Of a DNA stretch of 64,000 nucleotides, positions 56,353 through 64,000 are shown in pieces. Below the pieces are notes generated by a model. That model did no database searches, was not told where the DNA came from, and worked only from the letters and a program-made list of their open reading frames with translations. The DNA comes from Streptococcus ilei (lineage in GTDB: Bacteria; Bacillota; Bacilli; Lactobacillales; Streptococcaceae), in NCBI RefSeq assembly GCF_000479335.1, contig NC_022584.1:1674001-1738000 (forward strand), in the 5' to 3' direction. The translations under genes and the position numbers were made by a program. The stretch's first letter is position 1; every line of letters begins with the position of its first letter.

Positions 56353-57671
56353 TGACCAAGCTCCGTGGTATTCGTTATAGTTTGATTTTATTAAAAATCA
56401 TTAATTTCATCGCCATTTTATTTAGCAGTTCGCTCTACCTACATGCGACCAATTACATCATTGCCAAGGGGCAAGGGTATCAATTATTGGAGCAATTAAG
56501 AGCAATACCGAGTTCACCAGCTCAAAATTTTTGGATCTCCATTCTTCTCTTTGGAGGGATTCTTCTCATTACCTTTTATCGGATGCGTCAAGGGACACAG
56601 GAGTGGTCAGTTTTTGACAAATGGAATATTCTAGAAATACTGCTGATGCTAGGTGTCATGATGGCCCTCAGCTTCTCCTACAATGGGATCATCCTCTTGG
56701 TATTTGCTGATATCTTTTACGGTTCCAAAGAGTTTAGTAGTTCCAAAGATAGGCGCTACTGGTTTGCCTTTATCCTTCTGAGTTTTATAGTCCTCCTTGT
56801 GACCAATTATGACATTCTTTCTCTAGTTGTGCAATTGCCTTCGCTAGATGCCTATATTGCCTTCTATCCTTCATCGATTCGGATGCTCATCCTATTCGCT
56901 AAAAATGCGCTAGCTTCTTTAAATATGGTTGTCTTTATTATTTCTCTTCTCTTTTACATTTTATCGGTAGTGGCAGAGCACCATCGGATTGAAAAAGAGT
57001 TAGAAATGGTTTCGCAGGTTAATACGGAATTAAATAGCTACATGGCCCTTTCGGAAAAGATTGCGGAGGATCGGGAGCGCAAGCGAATAGCACGGGAAAT
57101 TCATGATACTCTGGGCCATGCCTTGACGGGTATTTCTGCAGGGATTGATGCAGTTGGGGTTTTGATTGATATTGACCCTGGTCGTGCCAAGACCCAGCTT
57201 CAATCGGTCTCTACGGTGGTACGAGATGGAATCAAGGACGTCCGGGGCTCTTTGAACAAGCTTCGGCCAGGTGCCTTGGAGGACCATACCTTGAGGGATG
57301 CGGTTTTGAAATTGGTTCACGAATACCAAGCTATTTCCAACTTACAAGTCGAGCTAACCTATGACTGGGATGATGTAGATCTGGATGTCATGGTGGAGGA
57401 CACCGTCTTTCGAGTGATTCAGGAGTCCATGACCAATTCTGTCCGCCACGGTCATGCGACCTACATGCAGATTTCATTTTTGGTGGAAGATGCCTATGTC
57501 ATGATTCTCCAAGATAATGGGGTCGGCTTTGACCAACTACAGGTCGGCTATGGCTTGAAACAAATGCGAGAGCGGGTCTCTATCTTGGGAGGAAGGATAG
57601 AATTTGCCAATCGAAATGGATTTTATACACGAATTGAATTGCCTAAAGAAAAAGGAGGAAAGATCTTATGA
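56352..57671 (+). CDS. sensor histidine kinase of the Lev system (NarX/DesK type)
   Basis: A 439-residue membrane kinase. About six helices occupy residues 10-215, with little extracellular sequence, which fits a kinase that relies on separate binding proteins for sensing. A coiled segment leads to the HisKA_3 domain with the H-box EIHDTLGHALTG and an ATPase with DNGVGF. I chose ATG 56352, overlapping the levQ stop; a GTG three codons upstream is in frame. It is one member of the LevR/LevS pair; I leave the symbol open because naming differs between sources. Confidence 0.88.
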   Translation: MTKLRGIRYSLILLKIINFIAILFSSSLYLHATNYIIAKGQGYQLLEQLRAIPSSPAQNFWISILLFGGILLITFYRMRQGTQEWSVFDKWNILEILLMLGVMMALSFSYNGIILLVFADIFYGSKEFSSSKDRRYWFAFILLSFIVLLVTNYDILSLVVQLPSLDAYIAFYPSSIRMLILFAKNALASLNMVVFIISLLFYILSVVAEHHRIEKELEMVSQVNTELNSYMALSEKIAEDRERKRIAREIHDTLGHALTGISAGIDAVGVLIDIDPGRAKTQLQSVSTVVRDGIKDVRGSLNKLRPGALEDHTLRDAVLKLVHEYQAISNLQVELTYDWDDVDLDVMVEDTVFRVIQESMTNSVRHGHATYMQISFLVEDAYVMILQDNGVGFDQLQVGYGLKQMRERVSILGGRIEFANRNGFYTRIELPKEKGGKIL

Positions 57672-58354
57672 TCAAAGTAATGATTGCGGATGACCAAGCA
57701 CTGATTCGCGAGTCGCTCCAAATTATTTTGTCTGCCCATCAAGATATTCAGGTGACTTCTGCAGTGGCGGACGGTCACGAGGTGCTAGAACGAATCCCTA
57801 AAGATCGACCAGATGTCGTATTGATGGATATTCGTATGCCCAAGATGGATGGCGTGATGGCGACAAAAGAAGTCAAGGAATGCTTCCCTGAGGTTAAAAT
57901 CATCATTCTGACCACCTTTGACGATGATGATTTCATCTTTCGTGCTTTGAAATATGGAGCTTCAGGGTATTTGCTTAAAGGGGCTTCAACAGAGGAGCTC
58001 TACCAAGCCATTCAAATTGTTTATCATGGGGGAGCCATGATAAACCCTAATATTGCTAGTAAGGTTTTTCAGATTTTTTCTCAGATGGCTCAGAGCAATT
58101 ACACAATCTCCGTTTCTGAAGAATATGTGAGCGACTTATCCCTGACTGAATGGCGGATCATCCAGCAGGTTGGTTTTGGGGAGTCTAATAAGGAAATCGC
58201 AGCCAAACTTTTCCTGTCTGAGGGAACGATTCGGAATTACCTGTCAACCATTTTGTCTAAGTTGAACCTGCGAGATCGGACCCAGCTAGCTATTTGGTCT
58301 GTTCAAAAAGGTGTGACCACTAAGGATTTTGGAACAGAAAGTGATGGCCGATGA
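57668..58354 (+). CDS. NarL-family response regulator of the Lev system
   Basis: A 228-residue regulator. The receiver domain (1-120) has DD at 8-9, phospho-acceptor Asp in VVLMDIRMPKMDG (about D54) and Lys in GYLLKGAS. The LuxR-type helix-turn-helix lies near 160-215 (SNKEIAAKLFLSEGTIRNYL). It overlaps both neighbours by four bases, so it is tightly coupled. It is the probable activator of levD, acting at the repeated TGACARATGNCA boxes at 59681-59736. Confidence 0.9.
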   Translation: MIKVMIADDQALIRESLQIILSAHQDIQVTSAVADGHEVLERIPKDRPDVVLMDIRMPKMDGVMATKEVKECFPEVKIIILTTFDDDDFIFRALKYGASGYLLKGASTEELYQAIQIVYHGGAMINPNIASKVFQIFSQMAQSNYTISVSEEYVSDLSLTEWRIIQQVGFGESNKEIAAKLFLSEGTIRNYLSTILSKLNLRDRTQLAIWSVQKGVTTKDFGTESDGR

Positions 58355-59658
58355 AGAAAAAACGTAAGATACGAGGTACCAGATTTTTTCTAGGGATCTT
58401 CTTGCTTCTTCTGCTTGCTGGAGGGATTTGGTGGCGGCGTCAGCCAAGGATTGTCCGTTTGGGGGTCTACGCAGGATCTAGCTGGGATGTACCCACCCAA
58501 ACAGAAGAAAAAGTCTTGGACCAAGCGATTGCTCGTTTTGAAAAAACGCATCCAGGGGTAAAGATTGTCTATGAAAGCGGGATTCCGAAGAATAAGTATG
58601 CGAACTGGTTAGCCAATCAGATCCTCCATGGACAGGAGCCAGATCTCTATATGGTATCCAGTACAGAGTTGCCAGTGTTAGCGGCGCGTGGGGCGGTGGA
58701 AGATTTGACCCCCTTGATGGAAAAACAGGTCGATCCTTCTCATTTTTATCCAGTTGCTCTAGAAGCCGGCAAGTACAAGAATCGTCAATATGCCCTCCCA
58801 TTTGAGAGCAATCCTGTTTTGATGTGTGTCAATAAGGATTTATTGGAAAAGGAAGGGATTGCTATTCCGAAAGAGGGGTGGACCTTGGAGGAATTTTATG
58901 CTATTTGTCAAAAAGTGACGAAGGATACGGATGGAGATGGGGAGCTAGATCAGTTTGGAAGTACAGATTATACTTGGCGAGAGGCCTTGGCAGCCTACGG
59001 GGGACAGCTGTTCCGCCAGGATAACATTAGTCTGACGAGTAAAGAAATGAAGCGCTCGCTCTATTTTGTCGAAAAACTTGAAGCTCTTCATGGGAACTTC
59101 AATGTCACTTCCAAGGATTTTGATGAAGGAAAGGTCGCTTTTTATCCGATGACCTTGGCCCAGTACAGAACTTATAAACCATATCCCTATCATGTTGCCA
59201 AGTATTCGAATTTCACTTGGACCTGTATCCCTATGCCCGGGGCTTCTGGCTCTACTCCATCAACCTTAGTGGAGACGTCCTTATTTGCTCTGTCTTCTCG
59301 GGCCAGTGCTAGCAAGGAGGCCAAGGAATTCATGGAATTTTTGACCCAGGACCAGCAGGTCCAGCAGGAGCTCTTTCGGCAGTCGCAGGGGACCTCTGTC
59401 CTCCCTTCGGTGGTCAATAGTTCGGAAAGTCGGGACCTCCTTAAAGCGGATGACTTTGGGTCCGACTCCCTGACGAATCGGACCCTGGACCGAATTATGA
59501 AAAAAGCTGTCCTAAGCACTCCTGGGAACCTGCCAACTGATATCTGGGATCGATTGGACTATCTCATTCATAATGCCCTTAAAGCAAAAGATATTGATAA
59601 TCAATTGCCTCAAATTCAAAAGATTATTGAGGAAATGCTTCGGGAAAAGTTTCGTTAA
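58351..59658 (+). CDS. levT: LevT-like membrane-anchored sugar-binding protein
   Basis: A 435-residue family 1 solute-binding protein. The N-terminal helix (about 9-25) has no Cys at a lipobox, so it is an uncleaved anchor rather than a lipoprotein. The body has PGVKIVYESGIPKN and TDTDGDGELDQFGSTDY, as in maltose-type binding proteins. There are no ABC permeases nearby. It matches LevT of S. mutans by position, as the second extracellular sensor. Its ATG overlaps the regulator stop. A terminator follows. Confidence 0.85.
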   Translation: MKKKRKIRGTRFFLGIFLLLLLAGGIWWRRQPRIVRLGVYAGSSWDVPTQTEEKVLDQAIARFEKTHPGVKIVYESGIPKNKYANWLANQILHGQEPDLYMVSSTELPVLAARGAVEDLTPLMEKQVDPSHFYPVALEAGKYKNRQYALPFESNPVLMCVNKDLLEKEGIAIPKEGWTLEEFYAICQKVTKDTDGDGELDQFGSTDYTWREALAAYGGQLFRQDNISLTSKEMKRSLYFVEKLEALHGNFNVTSKDFDEGKVAFYPMTLAQYRTYKPYPYHVAKYSNFTWTCIPMPGASGSTPSTLVETSLFALSSRASASKEAKEFMEFLTQDQQVQQELFRQSQGTSVLPSVVNSSESRDLLKADDFGSDSLTNRTLDRIMKKAVLSTPGNLPTDIWDRLDYLIHNALKAKDIDNQLPQIQKIIEEMLREKFR

Positions 59659-59669
59659 GAAGAACTAGG

Positions 59670-59699
59670 CATCTGTCAAGTGACAGATGTCATTTTTTT
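59670..59699 (+). terminator. terminator after levT
   Basis: CATCTGTCA and TGACAGATG form a perfect 9-bp stem with a 2-nt loop, followed by seven T. The right arm is also the first putative operator copy. Confidence 0.85.
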
Positions 59700-59736
59700 A
59701 TTGACAGATGTCAACTTTTCTTTGTGACAAATGACA
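59681..59736. promoter_or_regulatory. three phased operator-like boxes upstream of levD
   Basis: TGACAGATGTCA at 59681-59692, the same at 59702-59713, and TGACAAATGACA at 59725-59736. The centres are 21 and 23 bp apart, about two helical turns. They end 24 bp before a TACAAT -10 that lacks a -35, the layout expected for an activator such as the Lev regulator. Confidence 0.6.
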
Positions 59737-59738
59737 AT

Positions 59739-59766
59739 AGTAAAACGCTTTCAAAAGCAATACAAT
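59739..59766 (+). promoter_or_regulatory. levD promoter with cre-like site
   Basis: TACAAT (59761-59766) is the likely -10. AGTAAAACGCTTTCA (59739-59753) covers the -35 region and resembles cre (TG changed to GT), so CcpA could compete with the activator or polymerase. Confidence 0.5.
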
Positions 59767-59792
59767 AAGGTCATCATAAAGGAGGCGAAAGG

Positions 59793-60233
59793 ATGAAGTA
59801 TCTGGTATTAGTCAGTCATGGTGGACTGGCAGAAGGTCTGAAAAGTTCACTGGCAATGTTTGCTGGGGATAAGATAGATCAGGTGATTGCGGTCGGACTG
59901 AAAGAAGGCAAATCGGTAGATGATTTTGCTCATGATTTTCGTCAGGCTCTAGCACCTTTGGCAGATGAGGACTCTGTCTTAGTTCTAGCGGACATTGTAG
60001 GTGGAAGTCCTTTGACAACAGCTGCAACGGTGCTAGAGGAAGAAGGAAAGCTGGGTTCAGCCTTGATCTTAGGTGGAATGAACTTGACCATGGCGCTGAC
60101 AGCAGTTGTGATGAAGGACATGATGGAGGGGGCAGACTTAGCCCAAGTGATTTTATCCGAAGCTTCCACTGCCTTACAAGAATTTGCCCTTGCTTCAGTA
60201 GAGGGTGATGATGAAGAAGACGATGATATTTAA
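59793..60233 (+). CDS. levD: PTS mannose-family EIIA component
   Basis: A cytoplasmic 146-residue phosphotransferase subunit. H9 in LVLVSHGGLAEGLKSSL is the phosphorylation site receiving phosphate from HPr. VLADIVGGSPLTTA is the second family motif. It is a separate EIIA, unlike the EIIAB fusion of ManL. The acidic tail is DDEEDDDI. GGCGAAAGG precedes the ATG. It is the first gene of levDEFG, expected to import mannose or fructose. Confidence 0.92.
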   Translation: MKYLVLVSHGGLAEGLKSSLAMFAGDKIDQVIAVGLKEGKSVDDFAHDFRQALAPLADEDSVLVLADIVGGSPLTTAATVLEEEGKLGSALILGGMNLTMALTAVVMKDMMEGADLAQVILSEASTALQEFALASVEGDDEEDDDI

Positions 60234-60250
60234 TTTAGGGAGGTTAGAAA

Positions 60251-60745
60251 ATGGTAGTATCATTTGTACGCATTGATGACCGTATGATCCACGGTCAAAC
60301 AGTAACTCGATGGGCTAAAGAAAAGCCTTGTGATGGCTTAATCGCCGTCAACGACACAGCAGCTTCCAATAAGGTCTTGATCCAAGCCTATAAAGGGGCT
60401 TCAGATAAGAAAACCTTTGTTTGGACCAAGGAAGCTTTCAAGGAAAAATCTGCAAAAGTAACTGAATCAGAAACTCGCTATTTCTTGATTACCAAGAACC
60501 CCATCGATATGAAAGAAATTTTGGTCGACCAAGGATTTGTTCCAGGGGATGTCAAAGAAATCATTGTCGGTCCTGCAAATGACCGTCCGGGTGCTGTGAA
60601 ATTGGGGAACAACCAATCCATCACCCAGGAAGAAGCAGAAGCTATTGAAGCTATTCAGGCTGCTGGTTACAAGGTAAAATTCCAGTTGTTACCAGATGTG
60701 TCGATTGGTTACTGGGATGATTTTAAATCAAAATTCGGATTCTAG
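60251..60745 (+). CDS. levE: PTS mannose-family EIIB component
   Basis: A 164-residue cytoplasmic subunit. H14 in RIDDRMIHGQTVTRW accepts phosphate from EIIA and passes it to the incoming sugar. PDVSIGYWDDFK ends the conserved domain. GGGAGGTTAGAAA precedes the ATG, 17 nt after levD. There is a 64-nt gap to the EIIC gene. Confidence 0.94.
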   Translation: MVVSFVRIDDRMIHGQTVTRWAKEKPCDGLIAVNDTAASNKVLIQAYKGASDKKTFVWTKEAFKEKSAKVTESETRYFLITKNPIDMKEILVDQGFVPGDVKEIIVGPANDRPGAVKLGNNQSITQEEAEAIEAIQAAGYKVKFQLLPDVSIGYWDDFKSKFGF

Positions 60746-60809
60746 AAAGGGGAGCACATTCTAGCTCTTCGTCACTAAACTATATTTACAAACAAAAGGA
60801 GCGTTTGTT

Positions 60810-61652
60810 ATGACAATTTCATGGATTCAAGCAATCTTGCTTGGTATTTTCGCCAGCTTGTCTTCAATGCCTGGTATGGGTGGTTCCAGTATCGGGAACT
60901 ATACACTTGGTCGTCCCCTGGTCGGAGGTTTGATTTCAGGGTTGATCCTTGGAGATGTGACAACCGGTATCATGGTCGGGGTTGCCCTTCAGGTCGTATA
61001 CATCGCCTTGGTTACTCCTGGTGGAACTGTATCTGCCGATGTGCGGGCTATTTCTTATATTGGAATTCCTCTTTCTATCTTATTTGTTCATGCTAACAAT
61101 ATTACTGGTGAGGCAGCAATTGCAGCGGCAGCAGCCCCAATCGGTGCAGCCGTTGGGACTATCGGTACCGTTCTTTTCTACGGTACTGCGACAATGAATT
61201 TGCTTTGGCAACACATCGGTTGGAAAGCCGTTGAAGAAGGAAACTTCAAAAAACTCTACGCAGTTGACTGGGTTTACCCTTGGATCTCTCATTTCCTCTT
61301 CTCTTTCCTTCCAACAATGATTATCACCAAATTCGGTGAAAACATGGTGGATTTGATGAAACAATACCTTCCGATGGATGGTTACTGGATGAAAGCCCTC
61401 TTTACAGTCGGTGCCCTTCTTCCATGTGTCGGTATTGCCATCCTCTTGAAGCAAATCGTTACAGAAGTGAGAGACTTCATTCCATTCTTTGTTGGATTTA
61501 CTTTGGCAAAATCTCTTGGCTTGAACTTGGTAGCGAGTGCGGTAGTTTCATTGATTTTTGCAGTGATCTACTATGAACTTGAAGTGATTAAAACAATGAA
61601 AGTCGTCCCTGCTGGAGCAAATGACTTTGACGATGATGAGGAGGATATCTAA
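60810..61652 (+). CDS. levF: PTS mannose-family EIIC component
   Basis: A membrane permease of 280 residues. MTISWIQAILLGIFASLSSM begins the N-terminal domain, and GRPLVGGLISGLILGD is the family signature (about 34-49). About eight hydrophobic segments are visible. With EIID it forms the sugar channel. AAAGGAGCG precedes the ATG. The stop is 1 nt before the levG start. Confidence 0.94.
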   Translation: MTISWIQAILLGIFASLSSMPGMGGSSIGNYTLGRPLVGGLISGLILGDVTTGIMVGVALQVVYIALVTPGGTVSADVRAISYIGIPLSILFVHANNITGEAAIAAAAAPIGAAVGTIGTVLFYGTATMNLLWQHIGWKAVEEGNFKKLYAVDWVYPWISHFLFSFLPTMIITKFGENMVDLMKQYLPMDGYWMKALFTVGALLPCVGIAILLKQIVTEVRDFIPFFVGFTLAKSLGLNLVASAVVSLIFAVIYYELEVIKTMKVVPAGANDFDDDEEDI

Positions 61653-61653
61653 G

Positions 61654-62490
61654 ATGGCTGATAAAAAGAAAATTTCAAAGAAAACGCTAACCAAAGCATT
61701 CCATCATTGGTATTATGGTCACTTGACCTGTTTCTCTCAAGAACACATGCAAACCTTTGGGTATTTGACTTCTATGCTTCCAATCGTGGAAGAAATGTAT
61801 GATTCTAAAGAAGAACAAAAAGAAGCTATGCAAACCTATACAGCCTTCTTTAATACCGAACCCCAACTAGGATCACTGGTTGTAGGGATTACAGCTGGTT
61901 TGGAAGAAGCTCGTGCCAATGGAGAAGCAGTAGATGGCGAAACCATCAACGGGATGCGTGCTGGTTTGATGGGACCAATCGCTGGAATTGGTGACTCCTT
62001 GGTTGTTGGGACTTTAATCCCTGTACTTCTCGGTATTGCCCTTGGTCTTTCTAAAGGTGGAAACATTGCAGGGGCTCTCTTCTACATCGTCGTTTGGAAC
62101 CTCTTGGTATACTTGGGAATGCGTTTCGCTTTCTTCAAAGGTTATCACTTAGGGGACAAGGCGGTTGAATTCCTTGTAGGACCAAAAGGACAAGCCCTTC
62201 GTAAAGCGATCAGTGTAGTCGGTGGTATGGTCATCGGTGCCGTAGCAGCGACTTGGGTCTCTGTTACAACAGCCCTCGAATTTAAAAATGCTGACGGAGA
62301 GGCCTTTCTCAAAATCCAAGAAAAGATTGATGGTGTTTATCCAGGTCTCTTAACTGCTGCCTTTATCACTCTTTGCTGGTGGCTCATGGCGAAGAAGAAA
62401 GTCTCACCAAACAAGGTGATGCTTCTCTTGGTCATCATCGCCTTGGCTGGGGTAGCTCTTGGAATCTTTGATCCAGGTCTCAAATACTAA
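61654..62490 (+). CDS. levG: PTS mannose-family EIID component
   Basis: The second membrane subunit of the mannose-type permease, 278 residues. MADKKKISKKTLTKAFHHWY begins the cytoplasmic N-terminal domain, and GLMGPIAGIGDSLVVGTLIP is the EIID signature. I chose ATG 61654, preceded by GAGGAGGATATC; the open frame reaches back into levF. Mannose-family EIIC/EIID pairs are also receptors for class II bacteriocins. A perfect 15-bp terminator follows. Confidence 0.94.
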   Translation: MADKKKISKKTLTKAFHHWYYGHLTCFSQEHMQTFGYLTSMLPIVEEMYDSKEEQKEAMQTYTAFFNTEPQLGSLVVGITAGLEEARANGEAVDGETINGMRAGLMGPIAGIGDSLVVGTLIPVLLGIALGLSKGGNIAGALFYIVVWNLLVYLGMRFAFFKGYHLGDKAVEFLVGPKGQALRKAISVVGGMVIGAVAATWVSVTTALEFKNADGEAFLKIQEKIDGVYPGLLTAAFITLCWWLMAKKKVSPNKVMLLLVIIALAGVALGIFDPGLKY

Positions 62491-62524
62491 GAGAAAACTA
62501 GAAATAGTTTATTGCAACCGGAGC

Positions 62525-62578
62525 ATTGAGAATGAAGTACGTGACCTCCTTTACGAATACTTCATTCTCAATTTTTAT
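62525..62578 (+). terminator. terminator after levG
   Basis: ATTGAGAATGAAGTA (62525-62539) and TACTTCATTCTCAAT (62558-62572) pair perfectly over 15 bp with an 18-nt loop, followed by a T-rich tract. Confidence 0.9.
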
Positions 62579-62592
62579 TAAAGGAGGCATCT

Positions 62593-62886
62593 ATGCACAC
62601 CAGACAAGAATTAATAAAAGGGTATGAGACGGAAATTCGCTACCAACGGTATATGTTGGAAAACTTGGGGCGTTGGTTTAGTGTGCTCTTTCTCATGGCT
62701 AGTATCGGTGGGCTGCTGATTTATTTCTTTCACAAGACTTCCCTACTATTTTTGATCTTAGGTAGCTTGATCGCCCTGTTCGGGATTGTGGGGATGTTGG
62801 TAGTGGGATATGGGATGTATCGTGGTCGAGCCAACCTACAAAAAGTTGTCCAAGCTTACCAAGAAAAACTAGATCTGGTTGGCTAG
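62593..62886 (+). CDS. levX: LevX-like small membrane protein
   Basis: A 97-residue protein with two membrane helices (about 30-45 and 50-75) between charged ends. Its position directly after the EIID gene matches levX of S. mutans, a small protein of unknown function in the levDEFGX operon; identity is inferred from position, not from a motif. AAAGGAGGCATCT precedes the ATG. A terminator lies between it and levG, so its expression may be lower or independent. Confidence 0.65.
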   Translation: MHTRQELIKGYETEIRYQRYMLENLGRWFSVLFLMASIGGLLIYFFHKTSLLFLILGSLIALFGIVGMLVVGYGMYRGRANLQKVVQAYQEKLDLVG

Positions 62887-62892
62887 AAATCG

Positions 62893-62924
62893 AAAACACT
62901 TCGAAAAGATTGAGGTGTTTTTTT
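62893..62924 (+). terminator. levX terminator
   Basis: AAAACACTTC (62893-62902) pairs with GAGGTGTTTT (62912-62921) and a T run follows. Confidence 0.8.
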
Positions 62925-62925
62925 C

Positions 62926-62953
62926 TTGACTATTTTTGACCAAGTGATACAAT
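62926..62953 (+). promoter_or_regulatory. groESL promoter
   Basis: TTGACT (62926-62931) and TACAAT (62948-62953), 16-nt spacing, with an extended TGA before the -10. Confidence 0.85.
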
Positions 62954-62964
62954 AGAAACATGGG

Positions 62965-62991
62965 TTAGCACTCGATATCAAAGAGTGCTAA
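62965..62991. promoter_or_regulatory. CIRCE operator (HrcA)
   Basis: TTAGCACTC-N9-GAGTGCTAA, a perfect CIRCE inverted repeat at the transcription start, so HrcA represses groESL without heat stress. Confidence 0.97.
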
Positions 62992-63013
62992 AATACAGAA
63001 ATGGAGGAACGAC

Positions 63014-64000
<987 letters not shown>

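Noticed and set aside
62552..62559. Exact CIN-box TACGAATA upstream of levX
   Set aside because: It lies in the loop and right arm of the perfect levG terminator hairpin, lacks the TGGCTA element shared by comGA and ssbB, and an 8-mer match is expected about once by chance in an AT-rich window of this size.

Overview
The window is chromosomal DNA of a streptococcus, most likely a member of the oral mitis/sanguinis group. The evidence is the adcRCBA zinc operon with an AdcR double operator, the comG (comY) operon followed by comYH and ackA, the sul-type fol operon with a fused folB-folK gene, a pneumococcus-type N-glycan degradation gene set, and CIN-box (SigX) promoters in front of comGA and ssbB. 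The species is not fixed by what I can see; S. parasanguinis or S. australis relatives are plausible guesses. No tRNA, rRNA, CRISPR array, insertion sequence or phage gene was found.

Layout. 1-3.7 kb: adcRCBA zinc uptake, closed by a 175-bp three-hairpin repeat that ends in a terminator. 3.8-4.4 kb: a lipoprotein. 4.4-20.9 kb: a consolidated host N-glycan locus with GH92, GH125 and GH38 mannosidases, a ROK kinase, a GH20 hexosaminidase, an ABC importer under a promoter with a perfect cre, a DUF624 membrane protein and a YesMN/TCS07-like two-component system. 21-25.8 kb: rlmA, tyrS, pbp1b. 25.8-33.6 kb: rpoB-rpoC with a long structured leader. 34-38.5 kb: a five-gene exopolysaccharide-type operon (UDP-GlcNAc 2-epimerase, membrane protein with a degenerate GGDEF domain, small membrane protein, processive GT2 synthase, GH8 hydrolase). 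38.7-43.9 kb: DUF1033 gene, comGA-GG, comYH. 43.9-50.3 kb: ackA, CPBP protease, folP-folC-folE-folBK with a possible RNA leader, then a structured gene-free stretch and a 51-aa membrane protein. 50.4-55.1 kb: DUF1846 gene and pepA (minus strand), DUF4651-thioredoxin-ytpR, a second copy of the 175-bp repeat, ssbB. 55.4-62.9 kb: a LevQRST-like four-component sensor system followed by a mannose-family PTS (levDEFG) and levX. 63-64 kb: CIRCE-controlled groES and the start of groEL.

How the genes work together. The N-glycan locus can be read as one circuit: the two-component system senses a glycan, the ABC system imports oligosaccharide, and cytoplasmic glycosidases trim alpha-1,2/1,3/1,6 mannose and beta-GlcNAc, with CcpA repression at the transporter promoter. 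In S. pneumoniae the same modules lie at several loci, so their contiguity here is useful. The lev region is a second sugar circuit, in which two membrane-anchored sugar-binding proteins and a kinase/regulator pair would drive the PTS through a phased set of TGACARATGNCA boxes upstream of levD.

The best candidate for an undescribed system is the 34-38.5 kb operon. It resembles the Listeria pss and Bacillus yda synthase-dependent exopolysaccharide operons, carries its own UDP-ManNAc supply enzyme, and has a YdaK-like degenerate GGDEF protein in a genus that largely lacks cyclic-di-GMP signalling. Its product is predicted, not shown. Other leads are the fol-operon leader with two mutually exclusive pairings, the two-copy terminator repeat, and a SigX promoter form with a conserved TGGCTA element.
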